Source of the DNA: Saprospiraceae bacterium
GTDB lineage: Bacteria > Bacteroidota > Bacteroidia > Chitinophagales > Saprospiraceae
DNA length: 64,000 nucleotides
Assembly (NCBI GenBank): GCA_016710625.1
Contig: JADJVK010000027.1
Location: forward strand, 1 to 64,000
Direction of reading: 5' to 3'
Part shown: piece after piece, positions 8,494-20,400 of the stretch
Layout: each line of letters opens with the position of its first letter
How positions within the stretch are numbered: position 1 is the stretch's first letter
Notes under the pieces: model-generated
What the model saw: the letters and a program-made list of their open reading frames with translations, nothing else
Database searches by the model: none
What the model was told of the DNA's origin: nothing
Made by a program: the position numbers and the translations under genes

Positions 8494-9297
8494 TTATTCC
8501 TTGATTTTAATAAATGGTTTTGTATCCAATACATTTCCATTTTTATGGGTCAAGACAAATTTATAGCTCCCATCTATCAATTCTTTTACATCCAATGTCT
8601 GTTCAATTATTCCATTAGATATTTCTAAACTTTCTGCTCTTAATGCTCTTCCCATCATATCATAGATTTCTAACTTTACATTTCCATTCCAATATTCTGG
8701 ATGGTTATTTGAAAAATAATGAATCTGATCATTTGCAACTGTCGGATATAGGATACTTTCATAAGTTGCTTTCTCTGCTGGCATCTCAGATTTGTAAACC
8801 GATGGAACAATATAATAGCCTGTGTGAGGTACATAAAAATTACTGGTGTATTCCGTGAAATCTACCACATCTTTATCCTTATTTTTCTCCCACAATCTTA
8901 CATTTCCATTGTATTTCTTGTCTGACAATTGAAATTCAAATAGCTTCATTTCTTGTTCCGCATTACATGGAATATTACCTATCCCTGCTGATGATATCAC
9001 ACTGTGGTAATCTTTTCCATCTACTGCATCGTAGGTTTTGCTCAAATCATCCCATGTACCCACTACTGAATACACAAACAATGGTTTGTTGTCCGCTGAT
9101 TCTGGTAATACTATGGACACCGAACTTCCGCCAATAAATATCAATCCACTGACATCTACCTTGGCATATACTTCGTATCTCCCTGTCGATAAATTGTATT
9201 TCATCGTCGTCTCAAAGGACGTAGGTTCTGCTTTCTGACCCATTACCATTGTGCTGAGTAGCATGATGGTTCCTATTGTTATTATAATTGATTTCAT
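8494..9297 (-). CDS. secreted protein with T9SS type A sorting domain
   Basis: 267 residues. A signal peptide (ending near MVMGQ) precedes about 160 residues of unrecognised beta-rich sequence. The last 80 residues look like a type A C-terminal domain of the type IX secretion system: YPTVANDQIHYF, LEIYDMMGRAL and DVKELIDGSYKFVL, ending KPFIKIKE. Such domains send proteins across the outer membrane and are then replaced by an anchor. It lies 77 bp downstream of the giant repeat protein on the same strand and may be co-expressed with it. The mature domain has no function I can name. Confidence 0.8.
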   Translation of the reverse strand: MKSIIITIGTIMLLSTMVMGQKAEPTSFETTMKYNLSTGRYEVYAKVDVSGLIFIGGSSVSIVLPESADNKPLFVYSVVGTWDDLSKTYDAVDGKDYHSVISSAGIGNIPCNAEQEMKLFEFQLSDKKYNGNVRLWEKNKDKDVVDFTEYTSNFYVPHTGYYIVPSVYKSEMPAEKATYESILYPTVANDQIHYFSNNHPEYWNGNVKLEIYDMMGRALRAESLEISNGIIEQTLDVKELIDGSYKFVLTHKNGNVLDTKPFIKIKE

Positions 9298-9374
9298 GTT
9301 TATTTATTTATTTTTAAATTGAAAAATTCAGAAGAGGAGTACCTTTTCGATACTCCTCTATCTTCTATTTCTGA

Positions 9375-12300
9375 TTATGGTAATTGTTGTAAAAAGGCTA
9401 CGAATGAATAGTTCTTCACTACTGCATTTAATGGATAATTCAACACACTAGATAATACTTGATTCGCATCTGAGAACAAGGAATTGTATCTTACTCTTCC
9501 GTCCATATTTACGTCTTCTAAATAATATCCTATTGTTCCGATATATCCGTAATTGTCAGTCGTATTACCTATCTCGTTCAATACTGCTGTTAATATTGGA
9601 TTGCTATCATTATTCAATCCACTAAACTTAACATTGTTATTCATATTCGTATTACATGCCCATAATGCTCTTCTATTACCTGGCACTCTTTGTCCTTCTA
9701 ATCCATCATAACCTGATTGGTTCCAAACATTTGCATCACTCATATTGATGAAGTCAATTACCGTTGGGGTGATACTCAAGGCAATCGGTTGTGCTGTCAT
9801 GATTCCTAAGTGGTTTCTATGTCTCACCGATACGAAGTAGTTACCTGCTGGCTTGCTAATGCTAACTGGAGAAACTCCATCTGCTGGATCTACCACATCA
9901 CCATCTCTTTGAACTAATGCACTAAATGTTGATACAACCAAACTAGGTGTATTCTGATCTCTCAATTCTATAAATACCCAATCAACTATATCATTGTTTG
10001 GATCAATGTTATTTCCTAACACTGCTGCTGTTGTCAATTGTGTGTTCGCATTGTTTACTGATACAAACTTACTGCTGTATGCTGCTGTCTTATATGGATC
10101 ACTTAATGGTATTAAGTTTCCAGTCGTATAAGTTCTCAACTTATCATACATCACTCCAGTTGTACTTGTCACGCCAAACATAGAACCTTCCAATAATACT
10201 TTCATGGATAGTTTCACTAAATCGGCAGTTATTGAAATCGTTACAATTGCTGTATCACATACATTTGGACTTAAAGCAGTATTACATACACTGTAAATTA
10301 CTGTTTTAGTTGTTCCAGCTTCGGATGCTAATGGAATATAATTCATCACTCCTGTTAATGGATTGAAAGTTACTGTTCCACCTGCTGTTCCACCAGTTTT
10401 AGTAATTGATGTCGTTGCTCCTGGTAAGAAGTCATCATTTGCTAAAATATTTACAGTAGTTGTTACTCCTGTTGGAGCAGTCATCACATCTCCTATTGCT
10501 GTTGGAACTTTCGGATTTGGATCCGTTCCGTTTTTGTTTCCATCTCCATCACAATCTAAATTCTTCCATGTAGCAGATGTATTTGCCAATACTTGTTCAA
10601 CAGCATTGTAATTACATGGGTCATTTGGATTCGTTCTTGGATCTGAAACTTTACTATTTATTTCATCTGCATTTGTAACACCATCTCCATCACAATCTCC
10701 TGTACTAGTCGCAATTTCAGTTACTTGACTTAAATTAAATGAACATGGGTTTTTCGGATCTGTTCCATCCAATCCAGTAATTACGCCATCTGGTCCATAA
10801 ATTTCATTTTTATCTGTTACGCCATCACCATCACAATCCACTGTACTGATAATTGGTAATGTAATATCTGCGATATTATAACTACAAGGATCATTTGGAT
10901 TTGTTCCTTTTGTTATTTCAACTGTATCCGGTACGCCATCACCATCAGAATCTGTAGAAGATGGCACTACGATAGTTACAGTTGCTGTTGCACAAACATT
11001 CGGATTTATTGCAGTATTACAAACATTATAAATAACTGTCTTTGTTGTTCCTGCTTCTGAAACTAATGGTATGTAACTCATCACTCCAGTTAATGGGTTG
11101 AAAGTTACTGTTCCACCTGCTGTTCCACCTATTTTTGTAATAGATGTAGTTGATCCAGGTAAGAAGTCATCATTTGTTAATATGTTTAGAGTTGTTGTAG
11201 TTCCTACTGGAGCTGTCATGTTATCGTTTACAGCTGTAGGTGTTAATGGATGTGGATCCGTTCCATTTCTATTACCATCACCATCACAATCTGTATTCAT
11301 CCAAGTTAAGCTAGGTGTTACAGTTTGACTAGCAAAAATAAAGCTACACAAATTATTTGGATCCGTTCCATCTGTTATTTCTTTTCCATTAACTACACCA
11401 TCACCATCACAATCAATTGATTTCCAACTTGCACTAGTTGCAACAGTTTGGCTTGCTAATTTGAAACTACAGCTATTTAATGGATTTGTTCCATCTGCAA
11501 TCTCTTGTTGATTAGTTACACCATCGCCATCGCAATCCAATAATTTCCATGCAGCTGATGTCGCTACTGTTTGACTAGCAAGTATAAAATCACAAGGAAT
11601 CAAAGGATTGGTTCCATCTATTTTTTCTTTACCGTCTGTAACACCATCTCCATCCGTATCTGGTACTAGTGGATTCGTGCCATCAGTAATTTCTACACCG
11701 TTTGTCACTCCATCACCATCACAATCTAATGTTTTCCAAGTAGAGGTAGTTGGTAATGTTTGTGAAGCAACGATTAACTTACATGGATCTAATGGATCTG
11801 TTCCATCAGTAACTTCTTTGCCATTTGTCACACCGTCGCCATCACAATCTAATGCTTTCCATGTAGATGTAGTTGGCAAAGTTTGTTTGCTCACAAGGTA
11901 TGAACATGGATTTAATGGATTAGTACCATCAATTATTTCTTGTTGATTGGTTACGCCATCACCATCGCAATCTAAAGATTTCCATGCAGCTGATGTCGCT
12001 ACTGTTTGACTAGCTAAAATGAAATCACATGAAATTAATGGATTCGTTCCATCTGTTTTTTCTTTACCGTCAGTCACTCCATCCCCATCCGTATCTGGAT
12101 TTAAAGGATTTGTTCCATCAGTAATTTCAACACCATTTGGTACGCCATCAACATCACAATCTAATGCTTTCCATGTAGATGTAGTTGGTAATGTTTGTGA
12201 AGCAACGATCAATTTACATGGATCTAATGGATCCGTGCCATCTGTAATTTCTTTTCCGTTCGGTACACCGTCACCATCACAATCAGATGCATTCCAAGTA

Positions 12301-15300
12301 GATGATCTCGTCAATGTAATGCTTGAAATAATATAGCTACATCCATTCAAAGGATTGGTACCATCTATTTTTTCTTTTTGGTTGGTAACGCCGTCACCAT
12401 CACAATCGCTATTCATCCAAGTTGTAGTTGGCGTAACTGTTTGGCTTGCCAAAATAAAACTACATGGATTATTTGGATCCGTGCCATCTGTAATTTCTTT
12501 TGAATCTTTCACTCCATCTCCATCCGTATCTGCATCAAGAGGAATTGTAATCGTCACAATTGCTGTATCACAAACTTGTGGTACAACCGCTGTATTACAT
12601 ACATTATAGATTACAGTTTTAACAGTACCAATTTCAGTTGCCAATGGTACATAACTAATTGTACCAGTTAATGGATTGAAAGTTACTGTTCCACCTGCTG
12701 TTCCTCCAGTTTTCGTGATTGAAGTATTTGCTCCTGGTAAGAAGTCATCATTTGTTAATATATTAATAGTAGTCGTCACACCTGTTGGAGCTGTCATTGC
12801 ATCTCCTACAGCTGTTGGCACTTTTGGATTTGGATCAGTTCCATTATTGTTACCATCCTTATCGCAATCCAATGCTTTCCATGTTGCTGTTGTATTTGCA
12901 ATTACTTGTTCTGCTGTATTATAATCACATGGATCATTAGGATTTGTTCTTGGATCACCTGCTCCAGTGCTATTAATTTCGTTTGCATTCGTAACGCCAT
13001 CTCCATCACAGTCTCCTGTGCTAGTAGCTAACATTGTAACTTGACTCAAATTAAAAGAACAAGGATTCTTCGGATCTGTTCCATCAGTTCCTGTGATCAC
13101 TCCATCTGGACCATAAATTTCATTCTTATCGGTAACACCGTCACCGTCACAATCTACGGTACTTGTAATTGGTGCTGAAATATCAGCCACATTATAACTA
13201 CATGGATCATTTGGATTCGTTCCTTTTGTTGTTTCTACTTTATCAGGAACACCATCTCCATCCGTATCTGGGTCAAGCGGAATTGTAATTGTCACAATCG
13301 CAGTATCGCAAACTTGTGTAGTAACCGCTGTATTACATACATTATAGATTACAGTTTTAACAGTACCAATTTCCGTTACCAATGGTACATAACTAATTGT
13401 ACCAGTTAATGGATTGAAAGTTACTGTTCCACCTGCTGTTCCTCCAGTTTTCGCAATTGAAGTGTTTGCTCCTGGTAAAAAGTCATCATTTGTTAATATA
13501 TTTATTGTAGTTGTAACTCCAGTTGGAGCTGTCATTGCATCTCCTACAGCTGTAGGTACTTTTGGATTTGGATCAGTTCCATTATTGTTACCATCCTTAT
13601 CGCAATCCAATGCTTTCCATGTTGCTGTTGTATTTGCAATTACTTGTTCTGCTGTATTATAATTACATGGGTCATTTGGATTTGTTCTTGGATCACCTGC
13701 TCCAGTGCTATTGATTTCATTTGCATTCGTTACGCCATCTCCATCACAGTCTCCTGTGCTGGTTGCTACAACAGTAACTTGACTCAAATTCAATGAACAA
13801 GGATTCTTTGGATCTGTTCCATCAGTTCCAGTGATTACTCCATCTGGACCATAAATTTCATTCTTATCGGTAACACCGTCACCGTCACAATCCACTGTAC
13901 TTGTAATTGGTGCTGAAATATCCGCTACATTATAGCTACATGGATCATTTGGATTCGTTCCTTTTGAAGTTTCTACTATGTCAGGAACTCCATCACCGTC
14001 AGCATCACAAGAAGTAATAGTTACAATAATGCTATCTGCACTACTAAAACATCCAGTTGTATTATCTCTAAAATAAGCATAATATTTTCCAGCTGTAACA
14101 CTTTGTGCCTGAGTAGTAGATAAATAATCACTTGAACTCAAAGGTAAATTATGAGTACTCCATACTAAAGAAGCTCCAACAGGAATCGTAGCCGTATTTG
14201 CTAATAATGTTAAATCTACTGTCGATGAAGGACAAGTATTTGTAGTCGTTGTTTTAGTTATAGCAGGAACCAATGGATTACATAAAGCAGCAATTGACCA
14301 AGTATAACTAAAGTTAGTTGCACTTGAACCTTGAATTGTATAACTTAATTGTAAGCCTAAAGCTCCTGAATTTAAAACAGTATAAATATAACTACCTGAC
14401 ATTAAATCAGCCAAAGTAATTATAGTTGATGAATTTGGATAGGTTGTTAATGGATTAAAAGAAGATACCTCATTTATTGTAAAATATACATTATCATTGG
14501 ATGGTATCGTTCCATTAATATTAGTAAACTTAATTTTTACTAATGTTCCAGCAATCGCTCCATTACTGCATATTGCACCTTGAGCTGATGATCCAGTGGA
14601 TATACCAGAAGGTGAATATATAATAAATTGAGATTGTGCAGCAGTTGGATCTGGGAATAAAGTACAAATTGTAGTTGGTGCTAAAGGCTGTACTAAAATT
14701 CTCAAAGTTGCCGTTGCCGTTGCAACTGGATTTCCATTATCTGTAACTGTATATGGAATTTCTACTGGACCACTAAATCCATTCAATGGTGTAAACGTAT
14801 AAGTTCCATTTGTATTCAACACAAAAGAACCCTTTCCTTGAATTGAAATAAATTGTGTAGTTACCGTTTGGAAATTCCCTTCTGGATCCATATCATTTGC
14901 AAGTACATTTCCAGAAACTGGTGTATTTGCAGCTGTTGTATTATAATCATCTGTAGCAACAGTAGAATTTGGAGTGGTTAATGGTAACACATCTATAATT
15001 TGATATGCAGTTGCACATTGTGTAGGTACTCCGTTATCACATACTTGATAGATCAAAGTATCAATTCCCGTAAATCCATTAGTTGCATAATATGTAATAT
15101 CTCCATTTGTTAGATTTATGGAGAAAGATCCATGATTTGGTGCATCTAAAATCGTTATACTAGCTGGATTTAAAATCGTAGCTGGATCTCCAGGTTTGTC
15201 ATTTGACAACGTTTTAATCACAACTGGTGTTGTAGTAATTGTAGATGCAAAATCAGTGTTTGCTACTGGGTTATTAATATTAGGAGTAGTTTTATCTAAT

Positions 15301-15422
15301 ACTGTAATTGTCAATAATTCTGTTGGGCAATTGGTAGATTGTCCAGAAGCACAAACTGGTACTAAGAATTTATAAACTCCTGTTGCAGAAGGTGCAAATG
15401 TATAAGTTCCGTTTGGATTCAA
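9375..15422 (-). CDS. giant TSP3-repeat surface protein, C-terminal part
   Basis: 2015 residues from the first ATG, but it is the continuation of a protein that begins at 21530: the same frame stays open upstream to about 15588 (KDAACTVTGTNPDFNV). It contains Ig/cadherin-like tandem repeats (VIYNVCN, GTVTFNPLTG) and about twenty thrombospondin type 3-like calcium motifs of the form DCDGDGVTNxxEI.DGTNPL.PC. The C-terminal 280 residues hold a Bacteroidota extracellular domain (ELRDQN, VQRDGDVVDPADG, VRHRNHLGIMTAQPI) and a dockerin-like DVNMDGRV. No canonical T9SS type A tail is visible. Likely a calcium-stabilised cell-surface or secreted adhesin; that role is inferred from architecture. Confidence 0.75.
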   Translation of the reverse strand: MNPNGTYTFAPSATGVYKFLVPVCASGQSTNCPTELLTITVLDKTTPNINNPVANTDFASTITTTPVVIKTLSNDKPGDPATILNPASITILDAPNHGSFSINLTNGDITYYATNGFTGIDTLIYQVCDNGVPTQCATAYQIIDVLPLTTPNSTVATDDYNTTAANTPVSGNVLANDMDPEGNFQTVTTQFISIQGKGSFVLNTNGTYTFTPLNGFSGPVEIPYTVTDNGNPVATATATLRILVQPLAPTTICTLFPDPTAAQSQFIIYSPSGISTGSSAQGAICSNGAIAGTLVKIKFTNINGTIPSNDNVYFTINEVSSFNPLTTYPNSSTIITLADLMSGSYIYTVLNSGALGLQLSYTIQGSSATNFSYTWSIAALCNPLVPAITKTTTTNTCPSSTVDLTLLANTATIPVGASLVWSTHNLPLSSSDYLSTTQAQSVTAGKYYAYFRDNTTGCFSSADSIIVTITSCDADGDGVPDIVETSKGTNPNDPCSYNVADISAPITSTVDCDGDGVTDKNEIYGPDGVITGTDGTDPKNPCSLNLSQVTVVATSTGDCDGDGVTNANEINSTGAGDPRTNPNDPCNYNTAEQVIANTTATWKALDCDKDGNNNGTDPNPKVPTAVGDAMTAPTGVTTTINILTNDDFLPGANTSIAKTGGTAGGTVTFNPLTGTISYVPLVTEIGTVKTVIYNVCNTAVTTQVCDTAIVTITIPLDPDTDGDGVPDKVETTKGTNPNDPCSYNVADISAPITSTVDCDGDGVTDKNEIYGPDGVITGTDGTDPKNPCSFNLSQVTMLATSTGDCDGDGVTNANEINSTGAGDPRTNPNDPCDYNTAEQVIANTTATWKALDCDKDGNNNGTDPNPKVPTAVGDAMTAPTGVTTTINILTNDDFLPGANTSITKTGGTAGGTVTFNPLTGTISYVPLATEIGTVKTVIYNVCNTAVVPQVCDTAIVTITIPLDADTDGDGVKDSKEITDGTDPNNPCSFILASQTVTPTTTWMNSDCDGDGVTNQKEKIDGTNPLNGCSYIISSITLTRSSTWNASDCDGDGVPNGKEITDGTDPLDPCKLIVASQTLPTTSTWKALDCDVDGVPNGVEITDGTNPLNPDTDGDGVTDGKEKTDGTNPLISCDFILASQTVATSAAWKSLDCDGDGVTNQQEIIDGTNPLNPCSYLVSKQTLPTTSTWKALDCDGDGVTNGKEVTDGTDPLDPCKLIVASQTLPTTSTWKTLDCDGDGVTNGVEITDGTNPLVPDTDGDGVTDGKEKIDGTNPLIPCDFILASQTVATSAAWKLLDCDGDGVTNQQEIADGTNPLNSCSFKLASQTVATSASWKSIDCDGDGVVNGKEITDGTDPNNLCSFIFASQTVTPSLTWMNTDCDGDGNRNGTDPHPLTPTAVNDNMTAPVGTTTTLNILTNDDFLPGSTTSITKIGGTAGGTVTFNPLTGVMSYIPLVSEAGTTKTVIYNVCNTAINPNVCATATVTIVVPSSTDSDGDGVPDTVEITKGTNPNDPCSYNIADITLPIISTVDCDGDGVTDKNEIYGPDGVITGLDGTDPKNPCSFNLSQVTEIATSTGDCDGDGVTNADEINSKVSDPRTNPNDPCNYNAVEQVLANTSATWKNLDCDGDGNKNGTDPNPKVPTAIGDVMTAPTGVTTTVNILANDDFLPGATTSITKTGGTAGGTVTFNPLTGVMNYIPLASEAGTTKTVIYSVCNTALSPNVCDTAIVTISITADLVKLSMKVLLEGSMFGVTSTTGVMYDKLRTYTTGNLIPLSDPYKTAAYSSKFVSVNNANTQLTTAAVLGNNIDPNNDIVDWVFIELRDQNTPSLVVSTFSALVQRDGDVVDPADGVSPVSISKPAGNYFVSVRHRNHLGIMTAQPIALSITPTVIDFINMSDANVWNQSGYDGLEGQRVPGNRRALWACNTNMNNNVKFSGLNNDSNPILTAVLNEIGNTTDNYGYIGTIGYYLEDVNMDGRVRYNSLFSDANQVLSSVLNYPLNAVVKNYSFVAFLQQLP
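12541..14016 (-). repeat. two near-identical 738-bp tandem units inside the giant gene
   Basis: The stretch starting GGAATTGTAAT at 12541 recurs at 13279, exactly 738 bp (246 codons) later. Most of the unit is nearly identical at DNA level, including silent positions. More diverged versions of the same module occur around 10225 and 10970. High identity of neighbouring copies suggests recent duplication or gene conversion, and it is also a place where assemblies collapse or mis-polish. Confidence 0.75.
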
Positions 15423-15565
15423 TATTGGAGTAGAAGTACTTGGGTTTCCAATTATAGCTACTGGAGTACCATAAGTAGTTCCAATAGTTATTATATCATT
15501 TGTACTTACATTTCCAGTTACTGGTACATTAACATAAGTAACATTGAAATCTGGATTAGTACCTG

Positions 15566-15823
15566 TTACAGTACAAGCCGCATCTTTTGACCTACATTTT
15601 GACTGGTTCCAATTGTTTGCCCAGAACCAGCAATTGTAGGAATACCAAAGGTATTAACCACATTACCTAGATTTGATATTACTGGATAATTAGCTGTTCC
15701 AGAATAATTTGAACCTGTATTTCCACCAGCAATAGTTGATGTTTTTAAGTCTGAATAAACAAGACTAGCTCCACCTTCTAAAGCATCTGTACAACCATCT
15801 CCATCACTATCCAAATCGAACAT
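15566..15823 (-). pseudogene. giant surface protein, frame fragment (TSP3 and linker)
   Basis: Open from about 15953 down to 15566 in this frame. It holds the end of the third module: MFDLDSDGDGCTDALEGG, then NLGNVVNTFGIPTIAGSG, then QNVGQK. At the A-run 15585-15588 the frame leaves the conserved QKDAACC-like continuation. Adding one base there rejoins the 2015-residue C-terminal part. Confidence 0.6.
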
Positions 15824-15923
15824 ATTTGGTATTCCATCATTGTCAGTATCTAATGGATTAGTACAAGTTGCTAATGGGTTAGAGCTTGGAATATAAATAG
15901 CAGAATTTATTGTTGGTACGATT

Positions 15924-16886
15924 TCATTTATATAGGCACCAAGAGTTGTACCTGGAAACTCCTAATATTCTATAATATTGGAAACTGCTCGTATTTTTTA
16001 AAGAATTTACCAATATTAAATTAACATTTTTATAGGCATCTGTCGGCAAGGACAAATCTACCCATGTATTGCCATCTGCAGAACCTTGTAATTTAACAGT
16101 ACTACCCGATGAACCCAAATACATCCCAACAAAACTACCATTCATAGCATTTGCCTGCCATTGATTTAACAACATTGTAAAACTAGATATTGGCAAAGAT
16201 GCATTATATTTCCATGTCACCAAAGATTTATTTATCCAATCCTGACTTCCATCAACAGCACTACTATGAGTTTGGTCAATAACATCAGTCTTGCCATCAA
16301 AGGCAAAATATAACAAATGACTAGAACCAGTTTGTAGCAAATCTGTAGTAACCGGTCCATTTAATGTAGTTGCAAAAGAACCCAAATTTACTCCTGCTTG
16401 GCTTGCCGTTGCAAAACAACTTGGATTTTCATTTGCATCTAAAATGCCGTCATTATCATCATCTAAGTCATTATTGTTTAAGATACCATCACCGTCATAA
16501 TCACAATATTGACCCATATTGTTTTGACTTGTCAAACAACATTCTGTATTGATATCCATGATAGAAATATCATCTATATATACATATCCATATTGGGTTG
16601 TATGTAAAAATCCTATCTTGTCAATTTGCTTTGTAGTTGTAAACGTAATCGTGTATTTCACCCAATCACTACTCGTACTACTAGTGGTAAGTACATTAGA
16701 TACGGCTACAGATGTTCCTAAAACCGAACCATAAGTAGGAGTTGGTGGAATCGTAGTTGGACCACCCCAAATTGGCGGCTCTGAAGGTTGCCATCCATAC
16801 AATATTACTGGAGTAGGGACAGTAGCTGTATTTCCAAAATTCAAACCCTTATTATATAATGAAGGAATACCTGCCCAAAAAGTCAA
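15924..16886 (-). pseudogene. giant surface protein, third module fragment
   Basis: 320 codons that match modules 1 and 2 of the N-terminal part. They start at the equivalent of VTFWAGIP, continue through PVILYGWQPSEPPIWGG, WVKYTITFTTT and YVYIDDISIMD, then the calcium-type CDYDGDGILNNNDLDDDNDG, and a discoidin-like region ending FQYYRILGVS. The upstream join is lost by one missing base near 16895-16901, and the downstream join by one extra base near 15951-15954. It is a displaced piece of one protein, not an independent gene. Confidence 0.65.
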
Positions 16887-17401
16887 GGTATGGGTACCGG
16901 TTGTAAAGTATCAGATAATAAATTTACCAATACTTTTCCATATCCAGCTCCAGTAGTTTGGTCTATACCGAACCATTCATTGCCTAAATGCCCTCCTGTC
17001 AATCCATCAATTGTAGGCCAAATACTTGACGGCCTATTGAAATTACATGCATTCGTTGGGTCGTACACCATATATGTTGGGTCAAAAGCAGTACCATCTG
17101 CCCAACCACAAACCATATTTGTATGTAATGTTCCTGTATTTAGATTTGGACAAATTGCATTAGAATGGCAGCTAAAACTCCCATTGGTAATATATTCTTT
17201 TGGTAAACAAGATGAAAATGTTGGTATGCAAGATGATGTATTAACGTATAAAAGCCGAAGCAGGAGAATAACAATTATTAGCTGAATCATAAAAGTAAGC
17301 ATAATATATACCTGTAGATACTGAACCAGAATTTGATATTGCTGTTCCTGTATGTGTATTATTTGTAAACCATAAAACATTAAATGAAGATGCTGGAACA
17401 T
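16883..17401 (-). pseudogene. giant surface protein, start of third module (frame fragment)
   Basis: Only the part from about 17245 downwards is the real frame: SSCIPTFSSCLPKEYITNGS, CGWADGTAFDPTYMVYDP, EWFGIDQTTGAGYGKVLVNL and LSDTLQP. These correspond to the starts of modules 1 and 2. The predicted first 50 residues are read out of frame from the preceding fragment and are not meaningful. It breaks after TLQP, where the sister modules read GTHTVTFWAG. Confidence 0.65.
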
Positions 17402-20400
17402 AATTATTTAGGTTAACACCTGTTGCAGGACATACATTCGTTGCAGTTGTTGCAGTCAAAGCTGGAGCTGTAGTTCCTGCCAAACAACAAGCTGCGTCTT
17501 TTTGACCAACATTTTGGCTTGTACCAATAGTTTGACCAGAACTTGCAATAGTAGGAATACCAAATGTTGAAACACTTGTACTAACGACGTTACCTAAATT
17601 AGATGTAACTCCATAATTTACTATACCAGAATAATTCACTCCAGTATTACCACCTGGAATTGTAGAAGACAATAAATTAGCATAATTAAAAGTTGCGCCA
17701 CCTTCTACTGCATCTGCACAACCATCGCCATCGCTATCCAAATCAAACATATTTGCGATGCCATCTCCATCTGTATCTAATGGAGTGGAGCAATTTGTTT
17801 TAGGATTTACACTTGGGTTATATGCAGTTGTATTGATTGTTGGAGCTATTTCTACAATTGCTTTATTCTCCCTAAGCGAACTTCCAGTTACCCCTCTAAG
17901 TCTATAATAATTAAATGAAACTCCAGCTTGTAAAGTATTTGGCAAACTAAATGCTATGTCTGTATAGGCACTTACTGGGTAAGATAAATCAAGCCAATTT
18001 GTTCCATCTACCGATCCTTGTAGTTTAATTGTGCTTCCTGCTGTACCAAAAACGTAACCAGGATAATTATTTTGATATATTGTAAATTGAGTTACAGGTA
18101 TCGCTGCATTATATTGCCATTGGATTAATGTTTTGTTAACCCAATCTTGATCCCAAATAGACCAACCAGTTCCCACAGTTGGTAAAGATTGAGGTGCATA
18201 TGGATTTAAACCGTCAAATGCCGACTCCATTGGAAATAATGCCGCTGACATTTTCATTTCAGTTAAAATAGGTAATTTAACTGTAGTTGCATAGGAAGTT
18301 GCATTGCCTGTTACTTCTGCAGCAGTATAAAAACAACTTGGATTTTCTACAGCATCCATTATCCCATCATTATCATCGTCTAAATCATTTGCATTCAATA
18401 TACCATCACTATCATAATCGCAATACAATCCTGATTTATCAGTAGTAGTACAACATGTTTGATTTACATCCATTATTGAAATATCATCAATATATACATA
18501 GGCATTATTATAATGCATTAATGATAGTCTGCTCATAGGTTTGGTATTCGTAAAAGTCATTGAATACTGCACCCAAGTTTGGTTATTAGATGTAATATAA
18601 TTAGTAATTACTGGTGTTGAACCTAAATTTGATCCAGTTACTGTACCAAAATCGCTAAAAACTACTGCCTCACCAGGGGCATAACCGTAAAGTGTTAATG
18701 CCGTTGGACCTGTATTAGCATATCCTCCAAAGAATGGTTGAATTTGAGGTAACACACCTGCCCAAAAAGTTAAAGTATGAGTACCAGGTGCCAAGGTATA
18801 TTGCATTGTATTGACTAATGCATGTACAGAACTAAAAGCACTCTGTCCAATACCCATCCATGCTTGACCAGTATGACCACCCGTTATAGCCGATGCTGGA
18901 GGATAATTCGATGCAGGCATATTGTAAATACAATTATTAACGCCATCATACATCATAAAAGTTGGGTCATAGACAGTTCCATCATACCAACCACATACCT
19001 CATTTGTAGGTATTGTACCAATATTAAAATTCACACAGGTATTTACATGACATTCAAAACTACCATTGGTGATGTATTCTACTGGATTACAATTATTTGT
19101 AACAGGAACACATGATGTCGTAACTACTGTAAATGCAGCAGAAGCAGGAGAATAGCAATTTTCTGTTACATCATAATAGAATGCATAATAGGTACCTGCA
19201 CTTGCTGAACTAGCAGTTGTTATAGCTGAACCAGTATGAGTATTATTAGTAAACCAAACGATATTACTAAAATTAGAAGAAATATAGTTAAAAAGATTTA
19301 CTCCAGTTGCAGGACAAGTATTGGTTGCTGAAGTAGTAGTTAAAGTGGGTGCGGTTGAGCCTGCAGGACAACAAAGAGCATCTTTTTGTCCCACATTTTG
19401 GCTTGTACCAACTGTTTGACCAACAGTAGCAATTGTAGGAATTCCAATAGTTGAACCACTTGTACTAACTACGTTGCCCAAATTTGAAGTAACTCCATAA
19501 TTTACTATACCAGAATAATTCACTCCAGTATTACCACCTGAAATATTAGAAGGCGATAAATTAGCATAATTAAAAGTTGCGCCTCCTTCTACAGCATCTG
19601 CACAACCATCGCCATCGCTATCCAAATCAAACATATTTGCGATGCCATCATTATCTGTATCTAATGGAGCAGTACAATTTAATACTGGATTAGAACTTGG
19701 ATTATATATAGATTGGTTAATTGTAGGAATAATTTCATCAATATAACCAACATTTGTAGGGTTTGTAGTTCCACTAACACCTAAAATACGATAAAATTTG
19801 AAACTACTATTTGTCTGTAATGAGTTAATTAATATAATTTCTTTATCATTAAAAGCATTAACTGGTGTTGATAAATCAACCCAAGTGGTGCCATTTGTGG
19901 AGCCTTGTAATTTAATACTGCTACCAGAACTTCCTAATTGAAAACCTGTAGCAGTACCACCAGCATTCCAATACCAAGAAGTTAACTTAATAGTAAAGCT
20001 TGAAATTGGTACTGAAGCTTTATACTCCCATGTATATAGAGCTTTATTAATCCAATCTTGATTGTACACAACAATTGCTGTGTTTCTTTGGTCTCCTAAG
20101 TATATAACTCCATCAAAAGCCATATATCCCAAATGTCCAGAGCTTGATTGATATAAATCTGTTGTAACTGGTCCATTTAGACTTAATGCATATGAGCTTA
20201 GGTTACCACCTACTTGACTTGCTGGCACAAAACAACTTGGGTTTTCGATAGCATCTAATATACCATCGTTATCGTCATCCATATCATTACTATTTAGTAT
20301 ACCATCACCATCATAATCGCAATTTGGTCCCATCTTATTTTGGCTCGTTAAACAACAATCAGTATCTGTATCAATAATAGAAATATCATCAATATATACA

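Noticed and set aside
9998..13662. Series of 60-110-codon open frames on the plus strand inside the giant gene
   Set aside because: They are reverse-strand images of the repeated calcium-motif codons (proline- and serine-rich, repeated themselves) and have no start context.
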